NCBI GenBank assembly: GCA_046346665.1
Contig: JAXMHQ010000021.1
Span: forward strand, 27,421 to 91,420
Length of the DNA: 64,000 bases
Direction: 5' to 3'
DNA from: JAXMHQ01 sp046346665
Lineage (GTDB): Bacteria > Verrucomicrobiota > Verrucomicrobiia > Limisphaerales > JAXMHQ01
The first letter of the stretch is position 1, and every line of letters starts with the position of its first letter. Position numbers and translations under genes: made by a program. Under the pieces are notes generated by a model. It made no database searches, was not told the DNA's origin, and worked only from the letters and a program-made list of their open reading frames with translations. Below are positions 50,561 through 59,161 of this stretch, piece after piece.

Positions 50561-51529
50561 CTATTGCCCCTGAATGGTCTTGATGGACCCATCGGGCAGG
50601 TATTCGAGTTCGATGACTTTCAGGCTGCGCAGCCAGGTTTTGCCGCCGGACGGGACGGAGTCGTGGTGGAACAAATACCATTTGCCCTTGAATTCGAGGA
50701 TGCAATGGTGGGTGGTCCAGCCGACGACCGGGGTGAGGATGACGCCCTGGTAGGTGTAAGGGCCGTAGAGCGTGTCGGATGTCGCGTAGCAGAGCAGGTG
50801 AGTGTCGCCGGTGGAATAGGAGTAGTAATATTTCCCCTTGTATTTGTGGAGCCATGAGGCCTCGAAGAAGCGGCGCGCGTGGTCGCCGGCTTTGAGCGGC
50901 TGACCATTCTTCTCGAGGATCACCAGGTCGCGCGGTTCCTCGGCGAATTGCAGCATGTCGTTTGTCAGCCGCGCGATCTTCGGGCAGAGGGCAGGTTCAT
51001 TGTCCGCCGGTTCATGCGGACGCTCCAGCGCCTTGTTGTTGCGATACCGCTGCAGTTGCCCGCCCCAGAGCCCGCCAAACACGAGGTAATGCGAATCGTC
51101 GTCCTCCCGGAACGCGCAGGGATCGATCGAATAACTCCCGCGGATCGGCGCGTCCTGCGGCACGAACGGCCCTTCCGGCCGCTCGCTCACCGCGACGCCG
51201 ATGTGGAACACGTCGTTTTTGTCTTTCAGCGAAAAGTAGATGTAATATTTCCCGTTCTTGAACGCGCAGTCGGAATCCCAGAGCTGCCGGCCCGCCCAGG
51301 GGATTTGCTTCACGTCGAGCACCACGCCGTGATCGGTGACCTTGCCGTCGATGGAATCCATCGACAGGACATGGTAATCGCGCATGTCGAAGTGATCGCC
51401 GTTGTCGTTTTCGGGAATGCCGGATTCGATGTCGTGGGAGGGATAGATATAGAGCCGGCCGTTGAAGACGTGGGCGGCGGGGTCGGCCATGTAGGTGCCG
51501 TCGGGGACGAGGTAGCGGGGTTGTTTCAT
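50561..51529 (-). CDS. Glycoside hydrolase family 43-like enzyme
   Basis: 322 residues from ATG 51529 (MKQPRYLVPDGTYMADPAAH). Five-bladed beta-propeller pattern. The catalytic-base Asp is in the early blade (TYMADPAAHVFNGRLYIYPS), the pKa-modulating Asp in YSIDPCAFREDD and the general-acid Glu in RRFFEASWLHKYKGKYYYSY. Such enzymes release arabinose or xylose from plant polysaccharides. No signal peptide, so it may act on imported oligosaccharides. Confidence 0.9.
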   Translation of the reverse strand: MKQPRYLVPDGTYMADPAAHVFNGRLYIYPSHDIESGIPENDNGDHFDMRDYHVLSMDSIDGKVTDHGVVLDVKQIPWAGRQLWDSDCAFKNGKYYIYFSLKDKNDVFHIGVAVSERPEGPFVPQDAPIRGSYSIDPCAFREDDDSHYLVFGGLWGGQLQRYRNNKALERPHEPADNEPALCPKIARLTNDMLQFAEEPRDLVILEKNGQPLKAGDHARRFFEASWLHKYKGKYYYSYSTGDTHLLCYATSDTLYGPYTYQGVILTPVVGWTTHHCILEFKGKWYLFHHDSVPSGGKTWLRSLKVIELEYLPDGSIKTIQGQ

Positions 51530-51622
51530 GGGATTCAAAACATTCAGACGCGGTCGGAACTCTAGCCGTTCCGGAGCCGGCTTTCAATCCCCGATGAGCA
51601 CGTGCAAAGCCGCTGAAGGATC

Positions 51623-51683
51623 AAATGTTGAATGTCTAGATGTGACACCGGGACCCGGTGTCACATCTAGACATTCAACATTT
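51623..51683. repeat. Perfect 30-bp inverted repeat (61-bp palindrome)
   Basis: Arms 51623-51652 and 51654-51683 are exact reverse complements around a single A at 51653. The arm begins AAATGTTGAATGTCTAGATG and ends GACACCGGG. No T-run follows, so it is not a standard terminator. It lies between a GH43 gene and a divergent sugar regulator. Confidence 0.95.
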
Positions 51684-51769
51684 GGCAGGATTTCGGCGGA
51701 CGGAGGCGGGGCGCGAGTTTATAAACAAATCACTTGAAAAAATATCTGATATGATAATAATGTCCCGGC

Positions 51770-52816
51770 ATGTCCCGGACCCGATCCAGCAAAGTAGCCG
51801 CCGTCAAGGCGAAGCTCCTGGCCCGTTTGCAGGATGGTTTTCATCGGCCGGGCGACCGCTTTTTGTCGGCGCGGGAGGTTGCCGGGCAGCAGGCGGTGAG
51901 TTATCAGACGGCACACCGGATCATCGCTGAATTGCGGTCGGAAGGCTGGCTGGAGCGGCGTGAGGCTTCCGGCACCTTTGTGGCGGGAAGGGCAAAGCGC
52001 CTGCGCGGGGTGGATCTGTGGTTCCATCCCCGTGCGAAGAGGCCCGGCAGTTTTGGGGCGCATCTGCTGGCCTTGCTCAAGGCGGCTTTGTGCGAGGCCG
52101 GGATCGCGTGTGAGGTGCGCTGGAGCGGACGCAGGGTGGCGCCCGGAGTCGGCCATTATCCCGTGATGTGGGAGTCGCCGGGGGTTCTTGCCTCGGTGCG
52201 CGATGCCCGGAGGTATGCCTTGCTTCTGAACAACCGGCCTCCGCCGGGACTGGGGGCGAGCCTGGTGGATGCGGTGACCACGGATGATTTTTCCGCGGGT
52301 GTGGCTGCGGCGGAAGTGTTCCTCGAACGCCAGCCACACGCGCAGCGTTATACCGTGCTGGGCGGTCCCCGCGATGACGAACGCAGCACGAATCGGGTGA
52401 ACGGGTTTTTGAGCATGCTGCCGCTGGCCAAGGTGTTTTACACGGGGAGTTGGTATGTGGATGCCGTTCCATCTGTCGCCGCCAAAGTTCTGGCCGCGCA
52501 GCCGGAGGGGATCTTCTGTGTCAACGACCGGCTGGCCCAGGGGATTCTGGGTTACTGCCGCGAGCAGGGCATCGAGACCCCGCCGCTGATTGGCCATGAT
52601 AATGCGCCCATCGCCGAGGAGCTGAACCTGACCACGATTGAAACGCCGTGGGAAGAAATGGTCAGCGCGACGGTTGAGGTCGTGCGGCGGCGGCTGGGGG
52701 GCGACTCCGGCCCTGCCCGGACGGTGTTCCTTGCGCAGCGGCCGGTATTCCGGCTCACGCACCGCGCAATGCCTGTCAGTGATGGGACGATTCAATCCAA
52801 ACGTCGCGGTTTCTAA
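51770..52816 (+). CDS. GntR-type transcriptional regulator with sugar-binding domain
   Basis: 348 residues. N-terminal winged helix-turn-helix of the GntR family (about 8-68: KAKLLARLQDGFHRPGDRFLS, AREVAGQQAVSYQTAHRIIA, EGWLERREASGTFV). Residues about 80-320 resemble LacI-type periplasmic-binding domains (TVLGGPRDDERSTNRVNGFL, EGIFCVNDRLAQGILGYCRE, PLIGHDNAPIAEELNLTTI). It probably controls the adjacent carbohydrate genes; its stop is 1 nt before the start of the GH94-like gene. Confidence 0.87.
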   Translation: MSRTRSSKVAAVKAKLLARLQDGFHRPGDRFLSAREVAGQQAVSYQTAHRIIAELRSEGWLERREASGTFVAGRAKRLRGVDLWFHPRAKRPGSFGAHLLALLKAALCEAGIACEVRWSGRRVAPGVGHYPVMWESPGVLASVRDARRYALLLNNRPPPGLGASLVDAVTTDDFSAGVAAAEVFLERQPHAQRYTVLGGPRDDERSTNRVNGFLSMLPLAKVFYTGSWYVDAVPSVAAKVLAAQPEGIFCVNDRLAQGILGYCREQGIETPPLIGHDNAPIAEELNLTTIETPWEEMVSATVEVVRRRLGGDSGPARTVFLAQRPVFRLTHRAMPVSDGTIQSKRRGF

Positions 52817-52817
52817 A

Positions 52818-55148
52818 ATGAAACAAATTCAAACTCTCCTCGAACCCCTGCGAATCATGGCTGTATTAAATCTGGCTGGAATGGTATGCGCATCGAACGT
52901 GGCGGCCTCGTCGATGGGCGAATGGGAGGTGGACCGCGAAGGATTGCCCGCGTTCGCGTTTAACGCCCCATTGCCGGTTAAGACGGTGGACCGCGCGGGA
53001 AAGCCTTTTCCGTTGCCCGGCGATCCATTTTTCCTGCTGGGCAATTACCGGCTAACGATTTTTCCGCGCGTCAGCGGCAGATACCTGTTGATGACCGGCG
53101 AGCGTTCGTGGGCGCGGCTCAACCAGGGGGACGATGGTGGCGGCGAGAATGGCGCGACGCTCCGGGTGAATCGGGCCGGATCGACCAACACTTTCGAGCT
53201 GGCTGGCGTAAGTTCGCTGGCGGCCGATCCCGCCCGTTGCCGGCGCGTTTTCGGCACCGGTTACGCCCGCTACGACTTCGCCCTGGAAGACGGCCTGGCC
53301 TGCAGCCGGGTTCTCAGCGTGCCGCCGTCATTGCAGATCAATGAAGGCATTCCGGCTTTCGTCGTCCATGTGCGCGTGACCAATCGCGGCCATGCACCCG
53401 TCGAGGCAGCCTATACGGAGTCTGTGCTGGCGCATTACGTGGCGGCGATCGACCACAGCCAGGCCGATGAATCCAGGCTGGTGACATACACAAACCGGAC
53501 TTCTGTTGACGAGGAACGCGCGCTGGTCCGGGCGGATATCTTCGCCGTCTCCAAGGATCCCTCGGTGTTTCACTCCCGCGAATTCGCCTGCAAATATGAC
53601 GGCTATCCGCCGTCGCTGGTGCTGCATGTGCCGCCTGCGAGTGGGGGGCATCCGGTCTTCGAAGCCGCCAACATGGGGCCGGGCCGGGACCGTCTGTCGG
53701 CTGCCGTCACATTCCGGCTGCAGCCCGGTGAAACGCGCGAGATGGATTTTGTCATTGGCCTCGCACCAGAGGCGAAGGCCGATGCCATTCTTGCACTGGG
53801 GGCAAGTCTCGGTCCAACGCCGGACGGTGGGCATTTCCGAGCGGACTGGAAGCGACGCCTGCCGGATTTTGCGAGCGAGGACGATCCTGCATTCCGCCGT
53901 GAGATGGCATGGGACGCGTACACGCTCGAAGCGATGGCGACCTACAGCGAGTATTACCGCGAGACATTTGTGCCGCAGGGGATGACTTACGATTACGAGA
54001 TGGATTTAACAGCCGCGCCTCGCGATCACCTCCAGCACGCCATGGCTCTTTGCTACACCGATCCGGCGCTGGCCAAATCCTGCCTGCGCTTTGTGTTGAA
54101 GAAAATGACCTGCCAGGGCGAAATCAAATACACGGATTACGGTTTTGGAAAGACGTCGAATTCCGCCTGGAACACCAGCGACCAGCAGCTTTACCTGTTC
54201 CTGGCTGTCGCGGAGTATCTGCGCATCACGGGCGACACGGGATTCCTGCTGGAAGAGACCCCCTACCTGCCGATGGATGCCAATTACACGGGCACCACTC
54301 TGGACAAACTGGACCGGGCGTTCATGTACTTGCGGGACGAAATCGGCACGGGCTCGCACGGGTTGATTCGTCTGATGAATTCCGACTGGAGCGACATGAT
54401 TTATGCGGATCATTCGGTGCTCCGATATTTTCATTCCTCGGAATCGCATCTGAACAGCGCGATGGCTCTGACGGCGCTGCCGGAACTGGTCCGGCAACTC
54501 GAACAGAGCGGCAACGGCAAATCGCTTTCCCCGGAGCAGCGGGAGCGATTGGTCAAGCTGGTGGCCGGGATGAAGCGTTACGACGCGCTGATCCGGGAGG
54601 CCTTTTATCGTGATCTGGGCGATCGAACTTTCAGCCGGAGGCTTTATTTCGATCACCAGGCGTCCCTGGGTGACGACAACATGCACCTCGAGCCGCAGGC
54701 GTTCCTGTTGCAATCCCCGGATTTTCCGGTGGATCGCAAACGTATTTTGCTCGAGGAAACCCGCAAACGGCTGCTCAACGGCGAGGTCCAGGGACCGCGC
54801 CAGCGTGAGCAGCCTGTCACCGATGCAACTTTCAACGCCGGCGTCAGCGAGAACGGCGGGTTCTGGTATGCGCTGGCCGGCCCGGCAATTGTCGGCATCG
54901 GAACATTCGACAAACCTGCGGCGTGGGAGATGCTCCGGCAAATGACGTTTGATCATTTTGCGCGGACATTTCCCCAATACTGGGTCGGGCAATGGACCGC
55001 CCCGGACACTTTATGCTCGAGCGCGGCCGGTCCGGTGATCGGACTGCCGCGTCCGGCCAATGGCGGGTTTTGGATTCCGTTCGCCGCCTATTGTGCTCAT
55101 GCCCACGCCTGGCCTTTGTACTGTTATTACAGGCTGAAGGAAAATTAG
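52818..55148 (+). CDS. GH94-like (glycosyltransferase 36-type) carbohydrate enzyme
   Basis: 776 residues from ATG 52818, right after the regulator's stop. A possible signal peptide (LRIMAVLNLAGMVCASNVAA) precedes an N-terminal beta-sandwich and an (alpha/alpha)6 barrel: MTYDYEMDLTAAPRDHLQHA, GKTSNSAWNTSDQQLYLFLA, HGLIRLMNSDWSDMIYAD (equivalent of the GH94 DWND acid) and the C-terminal WTAPDTLCSSAAGP. Phosphorylase or hydrolase activity cannot be decided. Its stop codon TAG is formed by the TA and G at the left edge of the 55148-55201 element. Confidence 0.8.
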   Translation: MKQIQTLLEPLRIMAVLNLAGMVCASNVAASSMGEWEVDREGLPAFAFNAPLPVKTVDRAGKPFPLPGDPFFLLGNYRLTIFPRVSGRYLLMTGERSWARLNQGDDGGGENGATLRVNRAGSTNTFELAGVSSLAADPARCRRVFGTGYARYDFALEDGLACSRVLSVPPSLQINEGIPAFVVHVRVTNRGHAPVEAAYTESVLAHYVAAIDHSQADESRLVTYTNRTSVDEERALVRADIFAVSKDPSVFHSREFACKYDGYPPSLVLHVPPASGGHPVFEAANMGPGRDRLSAAVTFRLQPGETREMDFVIGLAPEAKADAILALGASLGPTPDGGHFRADWKRRLPDFASEDDPAFRREMAWDAYTLEAMATYSEYYRETFVPQGMTYDYEMDLTAAPRDHLQHAMALCYTDPALAKSCLRFVLKKMTCQGEIKYTDYGFGKTSNSAWNTSDQQLYLFLAVAEYLRITGDTGFLLEETPYLPMDANYTGTTLDKLDRAFMYLRDEIGTGSHGLIRLMNSDWSDMIYADHSVLRYFHSSESHLNSAMALTALPELVRQLEQSGNGKSLSPEQRERLVKLVAGMKRYDALIREAFYRDLGDRTFSRRLYFDHQASLGDDNMHLEPQAFLLQSPDFPVDRKRILLEETRKRLLNGEVQGPRQREQPVTDATFNAGVSENGGFWYALAGPAIVGIGTFDKPAAWEMLRQMTFDHFARTFPQYWVGQWTAPDTLCSSAAGPVIGLPRPANGGFWIPFAAYCAHAHAWPLYCYYRLKEN

Positions 55149-55201
55149 AACCCATCTCATAAATAGGCAAGGGGTGCGTTGCCTATTTATGATATGGGTT
55201 C
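55148..55201. mobile_element. Deleted derivative of the TA-flanked MITE-like element
   Basis: A 54-bp element with the same ends as 32547-32817 (GAACCCATCTCATAAATAGG ... CCTATTTATGATATGGGTTC), almost no interior, and flanking TA at 55146-55147 and 55202-55203. It is a nearly perfect hairpin. Confidence 0.75.
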
Positions 55202-55203
55202 TA

Positions 55204-55493
55204 GACTTTTGCTGAGAATGCGTTTCCGCAGAAAGCCTGTTCGATTCATAATTCAAAGGGGCAAAAATTGTTCAGTTTATGTCTATAAAACAAGCGTCGT
55301 CAGTGCAAATAAGTGTAAGGGAACGAATGGGCCATTGGCAGGCGGCGAGCCGTTCGTCGTGCCGGTGTTGTTTGCAGGGTTGTAAGCCTCCAACCTCTCA
55401 ATCCAATTGAGCGTCTTGCCCGCAATTAATGGGAGCGAGACGTAGGTCCCGACAAGGAAAAGAACAGCCAGGCTCAACCGCAGAAATGCAAAA
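55204..55493. other. Intergenic region with a doubtful small ORF
   Basis: A minus-strand frame of 64 codons (55283-55477, TTG start: LSLAVLFLVGTYVSLPLIAG...) has a hydrophobic start and a polar tail but no ribosome-binding site or known family. It could be a remnant. Nothing else is recognised here. Confidence 0.3.
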
Positions 55494-57686
55494 TCAGGCC
55501 CGCATTTTTAGATCGGTTTGCAGGTTTTCGAGCGCCTCGACAAGGTCGCCATAAAGGGGGGCGAGATCGAGGAGCCTGCGTAACACCCGCGCCTCGGTTT
55601 CCGGCAGCATCGCAGGTTCATTAAATGTACTTTTGAAATCCGCCAGCGATTGATTCAGATCGGGCAGGCTGCCCAAAGTGGTGGCGGTTGGGTTCAGCTC
55701 GGAATCGGCCAGCATCTCCAGCCGTTTGGCTATGGCTTCATCCAGCGTTTGCAGCCGTTGCGGCCAGATCACCGGCGCGGTGAATGGCTCCAGGGCGGTG
55801 CGCTGACGGCTGACAGCCAGCAGCGCCAGGAAAATTTCCTGCAGCCGGCTGATCACGGCCAGCGATTGATGGCGGTTCGCTTCCGTGGCCGCCTGGGGCA
55901 ACCCGAATTCGTGCGTGGATTCATCGTAAAGCGCCAGCGCAGCCGTGATTTCCCTGTGCGATTGTCCGGTCACGAGGTCGAATTTACTGCGCGCCAGCTC
56001 GCCCAGCGTGCGGGAAATGTTTGCCAGCGCGCGCATGGCGTCCGCCAGTTTTTTCCGCAGAGCTTTTCCGGCGAAGTTGGGCCACAGCGTCAGGTTGATG
56101 AAGCTCATCACCACCAGGCCGATGAACACGCCCAAAATGCGGTCGCCCGCCGGGGCGAGGTTCGTGGTCGGCCCCAGCCGGTTCATCAGGACCAGTGCGA
56201 GCACCAAGCCAGTCGGAATCCCCACATAGGAAATCCTGGTGCTGCCCGACACGATCCAACCGGCGATAAAAAACGGAACGGCCGTGACGACCACGACGGA
56301 AGCCACCGTCTGCATGTTCGGCATGACCAGGGTGATGATGCCAAAGGACAACGCGGCACCGAGCGCGGCACCGGCCAGCCGAAGCAGGCCTTTTTGGATG
56401 CTGGCGCCAAAACTGGATTGCATCGCGATCACTGCCGTTACCACGCAGGTTGAGATGCCTGGCCAGTTCAACGACTGATAAATCACGTAACAAATCGAGG
56501 CGGCCAGCGTGCCTTTGAGGCTGAACTGCACCGCGGCGATGTTGGAAAGGGAGAAAGCCGGGCTGAAGAGACTTCCGGGAGCGATCGGTTCCTGAACCCG
56601 GTCCAGGCCTTTTTTTTCATCCTTCTGCATCTTCAGAAATGCCATTGAGGCAGGCATCTGCCGCAGGCAGCGCTCCAGTTTTTGAACCACTGCGGCCACC
56701 GTTGGCGATTTATTTTCCAAGGCGGCATCGGCCGGAGAATCGGCCGGCTCGCAAATCATCGGAACGGGCGGGGGATTTCCCTGTTTTAACTCGTGTCGCA
56801 AGCGGACGATCTCATCCTGGATTTTTTGAATGCGGACGCGAATTGGTTCGGACAGCAGTGAAGGCTGGCTGTTGACGAGATGTTCCAACCGCACAATCAA
56901 GCCGAAGATGAGTTCGATGTCCGTGATCAGTTCGATTTGCTGCGCGTGATATTGCCGGAGTTGCGGGGCGCCAGCCTCCGCGCTGGCCAGCAGATCAAGC
57001 TGGCCGGCCACGACGGCGGCACTGACGTTGGCGGGCAATGGTGCGGAAGACATGGCCGGAACCGTGCGCTGAGTCAGCAGGCATTCGAGCATCTCTTCGC
57101 CCCGGCGCAGATGGGTCACCAGTTCCCGTAGCAGCAGTTTTTCCGGTTTCTCCGGCCATAACACCAGTTGACCGATGGTGCCAAAGACTACCCCGATCCA
57201 GGTCAGGAGGATGCGCCACAGCGCCGTTTTCAAACTGCCTTCGGGATCGGCCTGTTCCAGCGGCGTCGCGACTACGAAGGTGAACAACGCGATCAGGACA
57301 GCATAAGGAATCGTGGTGGCAAGCGACAGGAACAGCCCCGTGGCGAAGATCAACGCCTGTAGTGGAAAGAACAACCAGGGTTTGTCGCCGCACAGGATGA
57401 TGGTCAGGATGGACAGCGCGCCGCCGATGATCGTGCCGATTCCCCGCAGCCGCGCCCGGCGAAACGACGCCCACGCATCCGGTTGGCTGACGGCGAAAAA
57501 AAAGATGATGAGAAATTCCCCGTTCGGAATGTGAAGCGTCATCACGGCCACGGTTCCCAAGGCGCACAGCAGCGTGATACGCAGCGTGGCCCGCCAGCGG
57601 GTCGGTGAAGGGGCCAGTTCCTGACGGAAGAACTCAAAGAGCCGGTGTTCCCAACGCGATGCCGGAACTGTGGCCGCTGCGGTCAT
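55494..57686 (-). CDS. FUSC-family efflux protein (AaeB/MdtO-like)
   Basis: A 730-residue inner-membrane protein. Two blocks of transmembrane helices (about 35-180 and 385-540), each followed by a cytoplasmic helical part, give the duplicated FUSC layout. Markers: IPNGEFLIIFFFAVSQPDAW, PWLFFPLQALIFATGLFLSL, and in the second half LNWPGISTCVVTAVIAMQSS with RLAGAALGAALSFGIITLVM. Relatives export aromatic acids or drugs. It is the last gene of a four-gene minus-strand operon and overlaps the HlyD gene by 4 nt. Confidence 0.9.
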   Translation of the reverse strand: MTAAATVPASRWEHRLFEFFRQELAPSPTRWRATLRITLLCALGTVAVMTLHIPNGEFLIIFFFAVSQPDAWASFRRARLRGIGTIIGGALSILTIILCGDKPWLFFPLQALIFATGLFLSLATTIPYAVLIALFTFVVATPLEQADPEGSLKTALWRILLTWIGVVFGTIGQLVLWPEKPEKLLLRELVTHLRRGEEMLECLLTQRTVPAMSSAPLPANVSAAVVAGQLDLLASAEAGAPQLRQYHAQQIELITDIELIFGLIVRLEHLVNSQPSLLSEPIRVRIQKIQDEIVRLRHELKQGNPPPVPMICEPADSPADAALENKSPTVAAVVQKLERCLRQMPASMAFLKMQKDEKKGLDRVQEPIAPGSLFSPAFSLSNIAAVQFSLKGTLAASICYVIYQSLNWPGISTCVVTAVIAMQSSFGASIQKGLLRLAGAALGAALSFGIITLVMPNMQTVASVVVVTAVPFFIAGWIVSGSTRISYVGIPTGLVLALVLMNRLGPTTNLAPAGDRILGVFIGLVVMSFINLTLWPNFAGKALRKKLADAMRALANISRTLGELARSKFDLVTGQSHREITAALALYDESTHEFGLPQAATEANRHQSLAVISRLQEIFLALLAVSRQRTALEPFTAPVIWPQRLQTLDEAIAKRLEMLADSELNPTATTLGSLPDLNQSLADFKSTFNEPAMLPETEARVLRRLLDLAPLYGDLVEALENLQTDLKMRA

Positions 57687-58750
57687 CGGCTGGTTTTATC
57701 CGGCGAAACAGATTGGGCTGCAGGTCCTTCCCGCAGCATGACCATGGCGGTCATGCCCATGCGATAAGGCTTTTGCGGATCGCCATCTTCCAATTCAATG
57801 CGGACAGGAATGCGCTGGGCCAGCCGCGTCCAGTTCAGTGTGGGTGCCACGCTGGGCAAGACGCCCGGTACGAAGTTGTCCGGCGTCTGGATGGCCCAGC
57901 CAACGCCCTGCACTTTGCCGTGAAATTTCCGGTTGGGATAACTCATCAAATAGACTTCCGCGTCCATGCCGGGATAAATGGAGCCGAGAAAAGTTTCCTG
58001 AAAATTCGCCATCACATACCAGTGCCGGGTGTCCACCAGCGCAAAGACCTGGACGCCGGCATTGGCGTATGCGCCTTGCGCGATGTTGAGGTTCGTCACA
58101 CGACCTTTGAAGGGCGAACGCACCCGGCAATAATTCAGGTTCAATTCCGCCGAATGCACCGCCGCCTCCGCCACCTTGAGGTAGGCGTTGACGTCGTCCA
58201 CCTGGCCGAGCAGGCTTTTCTGCCGGGACAATTCCGCCCGCGCCTGGGCCAGGGATGCCTCAGCCGAATGTGCATCCACCTTGGCCGACTGGAGATTGTC
58301 CGCCGTGACGAATTTTTTGGCGAGGAGCGGTTCCAGGCGTTGCACGTGATCGGCGGCGTAGGTGCTCTCGGCTTCGAGCCGTTGCACATTCATCTGCGCC
58401 GCTGCGACCGCGTTGGAGGTCGCGCTGATCTGCGTTTGGGTCAAAAGGAGATTTGCCCGGGCGCGTTCGAGTTCGATCTCAAACGGTCGGGGATCGATCA
58501 CGAACAAGACATCGCCCTGGTTGACTTCCTGATTGTCCACGACGTTGAGTTGCACGATCGGCCCGCTCACGTTCGGCGCGATGCCCACAATGTTGGCGCG
58601 CACGTTGGCGTCGTTGGTCCGCGGCTGGCGGTAATGTTCGCGCGAAATGTAGGCCACCAGCCCGATGCTGCTCAGGATGATTGACAGGCCGAGCAGCCGT
58701 CCGGTCAGTCGCGTCAACCATGAGTTTTCAGAAAAGACGCCGGATTTCAT
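57683..58750 (-). CDS. HlyD-family periplasmic adaptor (MdtN-like)
   Basis: 355 residues from ATG 58750. One N-terminal helix (LTGRLLGLSIILSSIGLVAYIS), then the membrane-fusion-protein layout: DANVRANIVGIAPNVSGPIV (lipoyl half), coiled-coil hairpin (about 90-200), LNYCRVRSPFKGRVTNLNIA (second half) and the beta-barrel part WYVMANFQETFLGSIYPGM. It links the FUSC protein to the TolC-like channel. It overlaps both neighbours by 4 nt (ATGA). Confidence 0.93.
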   Translation of the reverse strand: MKSGVFSENSWLTRLTGRLLGLSIILSSIGLVAYISREHYRQPRTNDANVRANIVGIAPNVSGPIVQLNVVDNQEVNQGDVLFVIDPRPFEIELERARANLLLTQTQISATSNAVAAAQMNVQRLEAESTYAADHVQRLEPLLAKKFVTADNLQSAKVDAHSAEASLAQARAELSRQKSLLGQVDDVNAYLKVAEAAVHSAELNLNYCRVRSPFKGRVTNLNIAQGAYANAGVQVFALVDTRHWYVMANFQETFLGSIYPGMDAEVYLMSYPNRKFHGKVQGVGWAIQTPDNFVPGVLPSVAPTLNWTRLAQRIPVRIELEDGDPQKPYRMGMTAMVMLREGPAAQSVSPDKTSR

Positions 58751-59010
58751 AATTTGAAGAAAATGGCCCAAATGAGGCATGACAACAGCGCCACAAGGCA
58801 CGGATAAACCAGAATGAGCGGACCAAGATGCGGTTCCAATTTCAACGCGGCGAACAGATACCTTAACGCCACCGCGCCCGCCGTCCCCGCCGCCATGCAG
58901 ATCAGCCACGCGGGAATGAACGTGCCGTAAAGATTGATTGTCGGATCGCAGCCGGTCATAAGCAGGGTCAGCGCGACCAGCGCGGCGAGCCTGGGTAAAT
59001 GCGGCACCAT
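58747..59010 (-). CDS. YtcA-like small membrane lipoprotein
   Basis: 87 residues from ATG 59010 (MVPHLPRLAALVALTLLMTGC), which places a lipobox (LMTGC) at the signal end; longer frames run through a dispersed repeat at 59030-59110. CDPTINLYGTFIPAWLICMA and LGPLILVYPCLVALLSCLIW match the E. coli YtcA pattern: two transmembrane helices after the lipid-anchored start. YtcA is encoded with mdtNOP in E. coli, the same company as here. Its role is unknown. Confidence 0.8.
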   Translation of the reverse strand: MVPHLPRLAALVALTLLMTGCDPTINLYGTFIPAWLICMAAGTAGAVALRYLFAALKLEPHLGPLILVYPCLVALLSCLIWAIFFKL

Positions 59011-59029
59011 CAGAATTTGCCATTTTACG

Positions 59030-59110
59030 GAGCGCGGCTGTGCGCGAAGCGTCAGCCGCAGCCGTGTCCACACGACTGCGGCTGGTCGGGGACACAGCCG
59101 CGCTTTGGTC
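59030..59110. repeat. Dispersed GCGGCTGTG repeat, family E
   Basis: GAGCGCGGCTGTGCGCGAAG, then CGTCAGCCGCAGCCGTGTCC and CTGCGGCTGGTCGGGGACAC, then AGCCGCGC form overlapping hairpins. A related sequence is at 63966-64000. Confidence 0.6.
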
Positions 59111-59161
59111 AAACTGGTCAGCGAACGTAAATGGCGTTGGATGGAGGTCATGGTTGGCCGT

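Noticed and set aside
51623..51683. Perfect palindrome read as a rho-independent terminator
   Set aside because: No T-run follows either arm, so it is reported as an inverted repeat only.
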